Positions 42,066 to 49,044 of a DNA stretch of 64,000 nucleotides are shown one piece after another. Position numbers and translations under genes: made by a program. The DNA comes from a virus: positions 1 to 64,000 of IMG/VR virus record IMGVR_UViG_3300046524_000141; one strand, given 5' to 3'. The notes under the pieces are model-generated. The model did no database searches, had not been told where the DNA came from, and worked only from the letters and a program-made list of their open reading frames with translations. Every line of letters begins with the position of its first letter. Positions within the stretch are counted from its first letter, which is position 1.

Positions 42066-42323
42066 TTACGCCGTCTTTTCCTTGGCGCGTTCCTCGGCAA
42101 CCACTTGCAGCGTTGCAACAACGGCATCCGAGACGGTTTGGATAATCCAGTCTGAGCGATAGAACGTTATGCCGTCCTTGTAGAAGCAAGGCACGATTGG
42201 CTTCGCCACGATTCGATACTCGTCACTGGCGAGGCATTCAAAAACATCGCTTCGGTACGAACCGTCTTTGCCGGCCGCATGAGTGACGCCAAAGAAATCA
42301 CCCGCTTTCGGAAACTGTTCCAT
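42066..42323 (-). CDS. Early protein, unknown
   Basis: 85 residues from ATG 42323 with AAGGAG upstream. GDFFGVTHAAGKDGSYRSDV, CFYKDGITFYRSDWIIQ. Beta-rich. First gene after the noncoding folded segment. Confidence 0.55.
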   Translation of the reverse strand: MEQFPKAGDFFGVTHAAGKDGSYRSDVFECLASDEYRIVAKPIVPCFYKDGITFYRSDWIIQTVSDAVVATLQVVAEERAKEKTA

Positions 42324-42363
42324 GTTTTCTCCTTGTGCGCCGCAGCGCATAGTTGTACTAACA

Positions 42364-42377
42364 GGCGTATCTACGCC
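42364..42377. promoter_or_regulatory. Perfect palindrome upstream of leftward genes
   Basis: GGCGTATCTACGCC is a perfect inverted repeat (six-base arms, TC centre), 41 bases before the start of the gene at 42323. It could be an operator for the downstream early genes or for the noncoding element. Confidence 0.5.
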
Positions 42378-42452
42378 AACTCTCTGATCCCGCTTATGGC
42401 TACCGACTCGCTAGAATCGGCAACTGTAAGAGAGATCGTTTTGGGTGCTTGA

Positions 42453-42553
42453 GGGATGGGGCTGGCACCGATCTCCAGCTTGTTGCTCGTGCCGAGTGGG
42501 AGCAACCCCTTGTGTCGGCTTTCAGTGCGCCTCGGTCGACGCATTCCCATCCC
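42453..42553 (+). ncRNA. Candidate structured RNA: four-way cloverleaf
   Basis: An 8-bp closing stem GGGATGGG/CCCATCCC (42453-42460, 42546-42553) encloses three hairpins in a row: GCTGG/CCAGC (42461-42479), GTTGCTC/GAGCAAC (42482-42506) and TGTGTCG/CGACGCA (42511-42543). Nearly all of the 101 bases are accounted for. It lacks tRNA signatures. The fold is equally possible on the other strand. Not matched to any RNA family I know. Confidence 0.5.
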
Positions 42554-43186
42554 CTAAACATCCAGCGTTGCAACTCTCATGGAATCGGGCCGGCGGTTTT
42601 CATCTGATCCGGCTTGGGGCGTGGCACTAATTCCCCGCTTGTACGGCTACGCCGCGCATACCACCTATCACCTACCGGCGCGACGCGCTTTCGGTTGCGA
42701 TCCTGCGCGCCATCACCACTGGCGCATTCCGATTCCATCAAAACTGCATGCAGACCGACCGTGCATCTTTGGCCGGTCTGGCGGTATTGCTTACATGCGG
42801 TTCCAGTCTGTTTTCCCTTCCCCGCATGCCTTCCGCCTCAATCACCCGAATCCCGTTCCGGTGACCGCTGCGGGCGCTCCGCTTTTTACTCGAGCGGTTG
42901 CTGTGTTCCGAGTCCCTTTCGGGAAATGGTTGGCTTAACTACGCCTGTGCGCACCATGGGCGCGACATACTCTAAATTGTTCATGAACGTTTGCCCTACC
43001 AGGCGACGCCATGCGCCTGTGTTCCTCTACTGCGGTATTCGGAGCCGCTTACGGCGGCAAGTCGGCGACTACCACGTCAGGTCGCTTCTGGCAGGTTCTG
43101 CACGATCAAACCCAAGACGTCGAAAACAACCTGCAAGTGACATAGCCCGGCAAGAGCACTCATTGAACGCGCTTGCCGTGCCAGTC

Positions 43187-43372
43187 TCATTCTTCGTAAT
43201 CCCCATTCCAGCGGGCGACAGCGGTGTCGTATTCTTCGTCGCTCATGTCCGTCGCATCCTGCCAGCCACACGCGATCATCTGCGGTACTTCGGCGGGGTG
43301 GAACCAGTTGCTCTTGAGCCTCGTTCGTTCCACCAGAACCAGAAGCCGGAAACCTTGCTCTTCCAGGGTCAT
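43187..43372 (-). CDS. Small early protein
   Basis: 61 residues from ATG 43372. TLEEQGFRLLVLVERTRLKS and MIACGWQDATDMSDEEYDTA. Acidic C-terminus. The upstream open frame is only overlap with the next gene. Function unknown. Confidence 0.55.
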   Translation of the reverse strand: MTLEEQGFRLLVLVERTRLKSNWFHPAEVPQMIACGWQDATDMSDEEYDTAVARWNGDYEE

Positions 43373-43380
43373 GGTCGATC

Positions 43381-43620
43381 TCACGCAACAACGCGAATGC
43401 CATGCGTCAAAGGATGCGAGTGCGCACCACTTCCTAGGGCGACGCGCAGACGCCGAACGTTCGGGACGTTGCGGCGCTCTTGATTCCACTGGTCGCGGTG
43501 GATCGGCATCGGGCCAACTGCGATTCCACTGTTGACCTTGCCGCTCTTCAGTGTCCACTCGACGCGGGTTCCGGCTTTCGGCATCGCGCGGTACGCTTTA
43601 CGACGTTGGCTTGAGTTCAT
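43381..43620 (-). CDS. First gene of the PL operon, unknown
   Basis: 79 residues. NSSQRRKAYRAMPKAGTRVE at the start and RRNVPNVRRLRVALGSGAHS later; basic, beta-rich, like a small family found near phage repressors. GGGAGCGAG precedes ATG. It lies about 45 bases downstream of the PL -10 element. It could be an antitermination or regulatory factor by position only. Confidence 0.6.
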   Translation of the reverse strand: MNSSQRRKAYRAMPKAGTRVEWTLKSGKVNSGIAVGPMPIHRDQWNQERRNVPNVRRLRVALGSGAHSHPLTHGIRVVA

Positions 43621-43666
43621 GCTCGCTCCCGGTGGTTGGTGATGCGTGTTTGCTGCGATGTGTGAA

Positions 43667-43751
43667 GTATAGCGAATCGCTAGCTACTTGCAACAACTAT
43701 TTTTAGCGATTCGCACGGATGCGCTAGCGATATATTTATAGCGATTCACTG
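43667..43751 (-). promoter_or_regulatory. PL promoter and left operators OL1-OL3
   Basis: On the minus strand TTGCAA (43688-43693 region), 16 bases, TATACT (43667-43672) forms PL. Three operator-like sites: TAGCGAATCGCTA (43670-43682, perfect palindrome, overlapping -10), TAGCGATTCGCAC (43704-43716), TAGCGATTCACTG (43739-43751), centres 34-35 apart. The same 13-bp palindrome recurs at PR. The repressor gene lies between both clusters. Confidence 0.75.
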
Positions 43752-43770
43752 GCGAGTGTTGTATAGACGC

Positions 43771-43793
43771 AAAAAACCCCGCACGCGGCGGGG
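43771..43793 (-). terminator. Repressor gene terminator
   Basis: On the minus strand CCCCGC/GCGGGG with a 5-base loop, followed by six T, 25 bases after the repressor stop. It separates repressor transcription from PL. Confidence 0.85.
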
Positions 43794-43817
43794 TTCGTTG
43801 GGGGGGAGTGGTGGAGC

Positions 43818-44627
43818 TTAGAGGAGGTTGTCTGTCCAGACGGCCCGGCCAATGATCATGGTTCGGTCGTCAGGCGGAAGGATCTTGTCGGGAAACTGAG
43901 TCTTGTCTGGATTGTCGCTGCGGAGAATCCAGACTATCGCCCCAGCTGCAGGGTGATAGTCGTGCACCAGGCGCTTCAGGATCAGGCCGCCATCTGGTAG
44001 GCAGGCGGCGTATATTTTTCCGTCGATTGGGCTCCTCGCCGCTGTATTGATTAATACGACTCTACCGTCCTGTATGGTGGGCCGCATGCTGCCGCCGTCA
44101 GCGTAAATGATACGCGCCGCATGCTCTGGTACACCCTGCTCTCGCAGGAAGGATTTCTTGAAGGCGAGACCACCTTTAACAACAACATGGTCCTCGAACC
44201 GGCCGTTGCCGCAGGCCGCCGCGATGTCTAACTGGGGCACGAATGCGAACTCTTCTTCTGTGGGTTGGGGAAGATCTCCTTCGGTAAGATTACGCCCCGC
44301 ATCTGGCCCGCTTTCAGAAATCAAACGTTTGCGATGCCTCTTATTCGCAAGATCGGAAGCGTTTGAATTATGGTAAGCGGACGCCGAATTATCTGTGTGC
44401 TCAACGTCCATCCAGCCGTGGCCCTCCCCTATGGCGCGCTCAAGCTTCCGCGCCATGGTGTCGCCCATCCCCTTGGGCTTGCCTGTCTTGCTCTCCGGCG
44501 TCCTGTTCTTGATCTGGCTTAGGTAGGCGGCCGATACCCCAGCCTTCTCCGCCAGGGCCGTAATGGTGTTGTGTCGCTCTATCGCGATCAGCAGGTTCTC
44601 GCGGCGAATCTCATCAATTGTCTTCAT
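43818..44627 (-). CDS. cI: LexA/CI-type phage repressor
   Basis: 269 residues. N-terminal XRE helix-turn-helix (TALAEKAGVSAAYLSQIKNR), linker, then an S24 domain with AACGNGRF as probable Cys139-Gly140 cleavage site, Ser180 (GGSMRP) and Lys218 (LILKRL). It should hold PL and PR silent and cleave itself when RecA is activated. Operators flank its gene. The minus-strand promoter toward it is weak, as usual for PRM, and has no strong ribosome site. Confidence 0.9.
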   Translation of the reverse strand: MKTIDEIRRENLLIAIERHNTITALAEKAGVSAAYLSQIKNRTPESKTGKPKGMGDTMARKLERAIGEGHGWMDVEHTDNSASAYHNSNASDLANKRHRKRLISESGPDAGRNLTEGDLPQPTEEEFAFVPQLDIAAACGNGRFEDHVVVKGGLAFKKSFLREQGVPEHAARIIYADGGSMRPTIQDGRVVLINTAARSPIDGKIYAACLPDGGLILKRLVHDYHPAAGAIVWILRSDNPDKTQFPDKILPPDDRTMIIGRAVWTDNLL

Positions 44628-44640
44628 GGCCGCAATTTCA

Positions 44641-44705
44641 TAGCAAAACGCTAACGAATGGAATGTGCGATTCGCTATTGCATTCAGCTAGCGAATCGCT
44701 ATAAT
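44641..44705 (+). promoter_or_regulatory. PR promoter and right operators OR1-OR3
   Basis: TTGCAT (44678-44683), 16 bases, TATAAT (44700-44705) is PR. Operators: TAGCAAAACGCTA (44641-44653), GTGCGATTCGCTA (44665-44677), TAGCGAATCGCTA (44689-44701), with centres exactly 24 bases apart. OR1 is identical to OL1. Probable transcription start is around 44712, at the cro ATG. Confidence 0.8.
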
Positions 44706-44712
44706 GACCTGC

Positions 44713-45048
44713 ATGAACCTGAAAACTTACCTCTCTCTTGAACGCGGACGCACCAGCGCATTGGCTCGAGCAATCGGAGCTCATGCCCCCGATGTTAGCC
44801 GATGGGCTGACGGGAAGCGCCCGATTCCGATCCAGTTCGGCATTCCGATCGAACAGGCGACCAAGGGAGAGGTAACCCGACTGGAGATTTTTCCGGTCGA
44901 TGTGATTGAAAAGGTTTGGCCGGAATTGCTGAAACGCAAGAGTAAGCGAGCCAGCAAGGTCGATGAAGCGGCTGCGTCCGACGACACCCAGCCGCCCGTA
45001 GGTTCGGGACCGAAGAAGAAGGACAAGCTGGCAAGAATGAGCGCGTAA
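44713..45048 (+). CDS. cro: Cro/YdaS-type regulator
   Basis: 111 residues from ATG 44713; an ATG at 44704 lies inside the -10 element and is unlikely. LKTYLSLERGRTSALARAIG, then APDVSRWADGKRPIPIQFGI, is the YdaS/Cro helix-turn-helix; the tail is charged. With transcription starting next to the ATG, the mRNA is probably leaderless. It should bind the same operators and open the lytic path. Confidence 0.8.
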   Translation: MNLKTYLSLERGRTSALARAIGAHAPDVSRWADGKRPIPIQFGIPIEQATKGEVTRLEIFPVDVIEKVWPELLKRKSKRASKVDEAAASDDTQPPVGSGPKKKDKLARMSA

Positions 45049-45072
45049 CAGTTCAGGTTTCAAAGTTTTCTC

Positions 45073-45092
45073 ATGGGGTCCATCGACCCCAT
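45073..45092 (+). terminator. Strong hairpin after cro
   Basis: ATGGGGTC/GACCCCAT with a CATC tetraloop, 25 bases after the cro stop. There is no T-run, so it may be a Rho-dependent or pausing site like lambda tR1, or an RNA-stability element. Confidence 0.5.
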
Positions 45093-45161
45093 TAATTTCG
45101 CCCGGTGTCCTCTGACGTTTCAACCGGTATTTCAATGAAATATTGCTATTAGGAGCACCTG

Positions 45162-45563
45162 ATGCAACACCAACATGGCCTACCAGACGCCTACGAGCCG
45201 GGCGCACTAGCAGGCTCGGTTGATTTGGCACCGAAGGCGCTGGCGTTTGTGCCGAAGTCCGAGATCGTTGAGTGCACGTCCTTTCGCGACGCCTGCCACC
45301 TTGCGTGGAAGTACAGGACGCGTAAGAACCTGACATTCAGTCACCTGGCGGTGGCGATCGACGGGCTATACGCGTCGCACGCGTCTGAATACTTCGCCAA
45401 GAACCCGATCAGTTCCAAAGGGAAGCAACTCCGGGATCTTCCGGCGAAGCATGTAGCAGCGGTTCAGCGTGAGTTGGGCAACTACGCAATCAGCCAATGG
45501 CTGGCGCGAATGGCCATGCTCACCCTCATGGAAGAAGTAATCACATCACAGAGGGGCCTATGA
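45162..45563 (+). CDS. Regulator-region protein, possible CII analogue
   Basis: 133 residues. IVECTSFRDACHLAWKYRTR, then LTFSHLAVAIDGLYASHASE, contains a helix-turn-helix-like helix pair; the end is helical. It lies directly after cro, the place of cII in lambdoid phages, with AGGAG before ATG. Common in Burkholderia prophages. DNA binding is inference. Confidence 0.55.
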   Translation: MQHQHGLPDAYEPGALAGSVDLAPKALAFVPKSEIVECTSFRDACHLAWKYRTRKNLTFSHLAVAIDGLYASHASEYFAKNPISSKGKQLRDLPAKHVAAVQRELGNYAISQWLARMAMLTLMEEVITSQRGL

Positions 45564-45564
45564 C

Positions 45565-45753
45565 ATGACGGAAGGCGAGGCGCTTCAGATCGGCCGGAAG
45601 GCCGTAGAGGACGCCCGAAAGCGGGTGGGGGTTGATAAAAACGCGTTGGAACGGGAGTTGGAAGCAAAGGCAGGGACCGATCCGGAATTGATGACGGCTT
45701 TCGCGTTGGCAGGCCATCTAATTCTCCGGTCACAGCAGGACCAGAAACACTGA
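45565..45753 (+). CDS. Small helical protein
   Basis: 62 residues, start one base after the previous stop. EALQIGRKAVEDARKRVGVD and ELMTAFALAGHLILRSQQ. No known domain. Confidence 0.5.
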   Translation: MTEGEALQIGRKAVEDARKRVGVDKNALERELEAKAGTDPELMTAFALAGHLILRSQQDQKH

Positions 45754-45821
45754 AGCAAGCGCCGGTCGGACCGGCCGGCGCCCTAACCCTAAATAGCAGT
45801 ACTAACGCTACGGAGAACGGC

Positions 45822-46016
45822 ATGAGCATCGTGACAAACCCCAAGCGCCTTGCACTGGTTGTAATCGACACGGCCCGCCAGCGCTATACGCGATACCTCG
45901 GCGCACAGAAGGATCACAGCATCGAAGGCGACTGGTTGACGGAACGCGAAGTCGAGCACTTCCGCATCAACCCGCTCGACTTCATCTGTACGCATTGCGA
46001 GCCGGAAGTTGCATGA
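45822..46016 (+). CDS. Small early protein
   Basis: 64 residues with GGAG before ATG. RLALVVIDTARQRYTRYLGA then INPLDFICTHCEPEVA with a CxxC near the end. Function unknown. Overlaps a membrane peptide gene at ATGA. Confidence 0.5.
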   Translation: MSIVTNPKRLALVVIDTARQRYTRYLGAQKDHSIEGDWLTEREVEHFRINPLDFICTHCEPEVA

Positions 46017-46102
46017 GAGCCGTCATTTTCTTCACATCGCTGGCCTGCCTGTGTGGCTTGATTGTGTGGGGCGGCTGCGAACTGATTGCGCGGCTGCCAT
46101 AG
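46013..46102 (+). CDS. Very small membrane peptide
   Basis: 29 residues, almost all one membrane helix (FFTSLACLCGLIVWGGCELI). The ATG overlaps the previous stop. Translational coupling makes expression likely, function unknown. Confidence 0.45.
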   Translation: MRAVIFFTSLACLCGLIVWGGCELIARLP

Positions 46103-46141
46103 GGCATTACCTGCTGTTGACCAATAGTCAAGGAGCCTGAA

Positions 46142-46954
46142 TTGGCCAAGAATTCGATTGACGCCTACGGCGCATCCGGCAAGACGAACCTGCTCTACTT
46201 CGATCCCGAAGTGCTGATGCTGGTCATCGACGAGGCGTCGCCCCTGTACGACCCGCGTGTGCATCTGCCGGTCGACGAAGACCTCGCGCGCAACATCGAT
46301 TACCAGGGCGTGCTTGAGCCGGTCCTGATCCAGAAGAATCCCGAGACTGGCACTGTCGAAGTGGTCGTCGGCCGCCAACGAGTCAAGGCCGCGCGCCTGG
46401 CTAACGAGTGGCGCAAGGGTCGCGGTGTTGCGCCGATCCATGTTCCGGCTTATGTCTACAAGGGCGACCGTCGTAACGCGCTCGACGTGATCGTCAGCGA
46501 GAACGAAGTCCGTCAGGCGGATACGCCGTTGGGCCGCGCCGAGAAAATGCGCCGGCTGATGGCTCTCGGTCGCGGTGAGCAGGAAATCGCTGTTGTGTTC
46601 GGCTGCAAGCCCGCTACGGTGCGCAACACCCTCGCACTGCTCGAATGCTGCGCTGACGTCCAGAAGGCTGTCGAGGGCGGAAAGATCGGCGTCACGCACG
46701 CCAAGCAACTCGCCGCACTGGCGCCCGCTGAACAACGCGCGAAGGTTGCCGAACTGGTTACCGCTGGCGCTGGCGTAGGACCGCATGAACGGGCTCGCAA
46801 GCAACGGGAAGTACTGGGCGACAACAAACCGCGCATGAAGACCTGCAAGCAGATTTTAGCTGAGATCGAAGTCGATCCGACTGGCGAGCGTGCTAAGGCG
46901 TTGCGCTGGGTGCTGGGAATCTCCAGTGATGCGTTGATTTCGGCGGCGACATGA
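46142..46954 (+). CDS. ParB-like nuclease-domain protein
   Basis: 270 residues from TTG 46142, supported by AAGGAG just upstream. NIDYQGVLEPVLIQKNPETG, then VVVGRQRVKAARLANEW (the GxRR-like motif is GRQRVKA), followed by a helix-turn-helix (EIAVVFGCKPATVRNTLALL). It looks like ParB/Spo0J N-terminal plus HTH. No ParA gene is nearby, so plasmid-type partition is unlikely; a DNA replication or regulatory role fits better. Confidence 0.75.
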   Translation: MAKNSIDAYGASGKTNLLYFDPEVLMLVIDEASPLYDPRVHLPVDEDLARNIDYQGVLEPVLIQKNPETGTVEVVVGRQRVKAARLANEWRKGRGVAPIHVPAYVYKGDRRNALDVIVSENEVRQADTPLGRAEKMRRLMALGRGEQEIAVVFGCKPATVRNTLALLECCADVQKAVEGGKIGVTHAKQLAALAPAEQRAKVAELVTAGAGVGPHERARKQREVLGDNKPRMKTCKQILAEIEVDPTGERAKALRWVLGISSDALISAAT

Positions 46955-47067
46955 TCGATGCGGATGACTGCCTGCAGTCGCCACTGCCCGAGCGCGATTC
47001 GACTGGATCGCAGGACACGCTGGTGCTATGCCGTCGTGGGTATCGCTTCCCGTCGCATAGCGCTTGA
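46951..47067 (+). CDS. Short coupled ORF
   Basis: 38 residues, ATG overlapping the ParB-like stop. No hydrophobic segment; DADDCLQSPLPERDSTGSQD. May be only a coupling leader for the replication gene. Low certainty. Confidence 0.35.
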   Translation: MIDADDCLQSPLPERDSTGSQDTLVLCRRGYRFPSHSA

Positions 47068-47086
47068 GAACGACCAAGGACAGGAT

Positions 47087-47842
47087 ATGGATTGGTGTCG
47101 TCTTTACGGCGAGATGCTTGATGACCCGAAGGTAGGGACGCTGGATGACGCCCAATTTCGTACATGGGTGGAACTACTCATGGTCGCAACCAAGGCAGAC
47201 GCCAACGGAAATACCAGACTCACGGTCGCGGAAACGAGCATCAATTGGGCACTTAGGCGTAACGCTACGGTAACGTTACAGGAATTGTTACAGCGAGAAC
47301 TCGTAACGCTTAACGAAATCGGCGAAATCGTCATTACCGAGTGGGACAAGCGTCAGAAGAAAAGTGATTCCAGTGCAGAGCGCGTAGCAAAACACCGTGC
47401 CAATCAAAGACTTAGCGATGCTAACGATAGTGAAACGTTACAGAAACGTGATGGTAACGGCCTAGATAAGAGTAGAGAAGATAAGAGTAGAGAAGAAACC
47501 AAACCTAAAAACACACGCGCTCCGCGCTTTGATGCGCAAGCGCATCTTGAATCTCTCGGAGTTGATTCGAAAGTTGCAAGGGATTGGCTGAAGCTCAGGA
47601 AGGAAAAGCGCCTCGCTCCTACGGAAACCGCCTTTCAGGGTGTGATGGACGAAGCGAAGAAGGCAGGCATATCGATGAACGAAGCCCTGCTGACATGCTG
47701 CAAACGGGGTTGGGGTGGATTCGAGGCGAAGTGGTTGAGCGCCAAGCCTTTGAGTCTGGTTCCAGCATCGAAACAAGGCCGCCACAGCGGCTTCGATCAA
47801 ATCGACTACCGGGATGGGGTGAGCGATGACGGCAGTTTTTGA
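47087..47842 (+). CDS. Replication initiator/helicase-loader partner protein
   Basis: 251 residues from ATG 47087, with GGACAGGAT upstream. The N-terminal part (WCRLYGEMLDDPKVGTLDDA, WVELLMVATKADANG, then WALRRNATVTLQEL) is a winged-helix replication domain like phage replisome organisers; a charged linker (SREDKSREETK) and a C-terminal helical domain (HLESLGVDSKVARDWLKLRK) follow. The gene is AT-richer in the linker. It lies directly before the DnaC-like gene, so together they should load host DnaB. Confidence 0.75.
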   Translation: MDWCRLYGEMLDDPKVGTLDDAQFRTWVELLMVATKADANGNTRLTVAETSINWALRRNATVTLQELLQRELVTLNEIGEIVITEWDKRQKKSDSSAERVAKHRANQRLSDANDSETLQKRDGNGLDKSREDKSREETKPKNTRAPRFDAQAHLESLGVDSKVARDWLKLRKEKRLAPTETAFQGVMDEAKKAGISMNEALLTCCKRGWGGFEAKWLSAKPLSLVPASKQGRHSGFDQIDYRDGVSDDGSF

Positions 47843-48608
47843 GGCAACAAAACATACGAAATCCGCCATGTGCGAACAGCACGGCGCCTATGAGTCTGTC
47901 GGCACGGACATGCCGATCCTGCGCAACAAGGTCTTCTGGTCCGGCTGCCCGACATGTGCGGAGCAGCACCGCGTGACCGAAGAAAAGCGCCGGGTCGAAG
48001 AAGCGGAGACCGATCGCCAGCGACGCATGGAGCAGCGCCTGAGCATGTCCGGCATCCCGCAGCGCTTCCGTGATCGCACGTTCGAGAACTTCGTTGCCGA
48101 CACCGATCCGAAGCGGCAGGCCCTGTCGGTGGCGATTGAGTTCGCAACCGAATTCGCCAGCCATGCCGAGCGCGGCACGACGGTCATCTTTTCCGGCAAG
48201 CCCGGCACTGGCAAAAGCCACTTGGCGCTGGCCGCTGCGATGGTTGTCATGAAGTCGAGCACGGCGCTTTACATCAACGCCTTGGACTTGATCCGCATGG
48301 TGCGTGATACGTGGCGCCGCGATTCGGAAATGTCCGAGGTTGCCGTGCTGAATGACCTGACCTCTGTCGGGCTTCTGGTGATCGACGAGATCGGCGTCCA
48401 GTACGGCACCGATGGCGAGCAAGTGATCCTGTTCGACGTGCTGAACCGCCGCTACCGCGACCTGATGCCGACGTTCCTGCTGACGAACCTTGGGAAGGCC
48501 GGCATGAAGGAATTTCTGGGCGAACGCAGTTTCGACCGGCTTCGTGAGGGTGGGATCTGGGTGGCGTTCGATTGGGACAGCTTTCGCGGATCGAGGAAGG
48601 CAGCATGA
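47826..48608 (+). CDS. DnaC/IstB-like helicase loader
   Basis: 260 residues. N-terminal cysteines (C16, CPTC 41-44) may bind zinc. AAA+ core: Walker A GKPGTGKS (124-131), Walker B LLVIDE (183-188), sensor region LLTNLG, and Arg finger region RSFDRLREGG. It should load replicative helicase at the phage origin. It overlaps the initiator gene by 17 bases. Confidence 0.85.
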   Translation: MTAVFEATKHTKSAMCEQHGAYESVGTDMPILRNKVFWSGCPTCAEQHRVTEEKRRVEEAETDRQRRMEQRLSMSGIPQRFRDRTFENFVADTDPKRQALSVAIEFATEFASHAERGTTVIFSGKPGTGKSHLALAAAMVVMKSSTALYINALDLIRMVRDTWRRDSEMSEVAVLNDLTSVGLLVIDEIGVQYGTDGEQVILFDVLNRRYRDLMPTFLLTNLGKAGMKEFLGERSFDRLREGGIWVAFDWDSFRGSRKAA

Positions 48609-48877
48609 GTCGCCAACTGAAGCCCCGCATTGCAGATTTCCTCGCTGACCAGCCGCATGGCGCGCCAGTCTGGCAGATCGCGGAAGCGCTTGGATCGAGC
48701 AACGACACCACCGTCCAGGCGCTGCGCCGGATGGCTGAGCGTTGCGAAGCGGTGCTGGTGTGCGATTCCGCCCTGCTCCCGCATACCGTGTGGACGCTTC
48801 CTCCCGGTTCAACGCCGCAGATCTTCCGGGCCATGGAAACGCTTCAGGCAATGCAGAACGCTGCGAGGCGGGCATGA
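48605..48877 (+). CDS. Winged-helix DNA-binding protein
   Basis: 90 residues from ATG 48605 (overlap with DnaC-like stop). ADFLADQPHGAPVWQIAEAL, then SNDTTVQALRRMAERCEAVL, is a wHTH. Possible replication or transcription regulator. Confidence 0.6.
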   Translation: MSRQLKPRIADFLADQPHGAPVWQIAEALGSSNDTTVQALRRMAERCEAVLVCDSALLPHTVWTLPPGSTPQIFRAMETLQAMQNAARRA

Positions 48878-49032
48878 CTCCCGGTGAGGTAGCCGAGGTA
48901 GTCGAGGAAATCGCCGAATGGTCACTGCAGGCACGCCGCGAGTATCTGGCCAACATGCGTAAGGCATTCGGGGAGGCAGCAGAGAGGCAACTGAAGGAAG
49001 CGCTTCAGGCGCTTTGGACTGAACGGAAGTAA
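48874..49032 (+). CDS. Small helical protein
   Basis: 52 residues from ATG 48874, overlapping the previous stop. GEVAEVVEEIAEWSLQARRE and KEALQALWTERK are amphipathic helices. Unknown. Confidence 0.5.
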   Translation: MTPGEVAEVVEEIAEWSLQARREYLANMRKAFGEAAERQLKEALQALWTERK

Positions 49033-49044
49033 TGGGGGTGGGGA

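Larger units (their letters stand above)
42324..43186. other. 0.86-kb noncoding, hairpin-rich segment
   Basis: No ORF here is credible: the longest rightward frame (42614-43483) runs through two leftward genes and has no ribosome site. Instead there are many stems: a four-way cloverleaf at 42453-42553, CAGACCG/CGGTCTG (42750-42779), GCGG/CCGC plus TTTTT (42870-42887), ACTCG/CGAGT (42888-42913), CCC/GGG on TTTC (42914-42923), GCCGCT/GGCGGC (43044-43058), CGGCAAG/CTTGCCG (43148-43178). It may encode a large structured RNA, be a long processed leader within the PL transcript, or hold an origin. Strand is not decided. Confidence 0.55.

Noticed and set aside
42614-43483. Long rightward ORF of 289 codons
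   Set aside because: Runs across two leftward genes at 43187 and 43381, has no ribosome site, and its protein is rich in Arg, Pro, Ser and Cys like a random GC-rich frame.
46142-46954. Plasmid-type ParABS partition system
   Set aside because: No ParA-like ATPase and no parS-like repeat cluster are seen next to the ParB-like gene.
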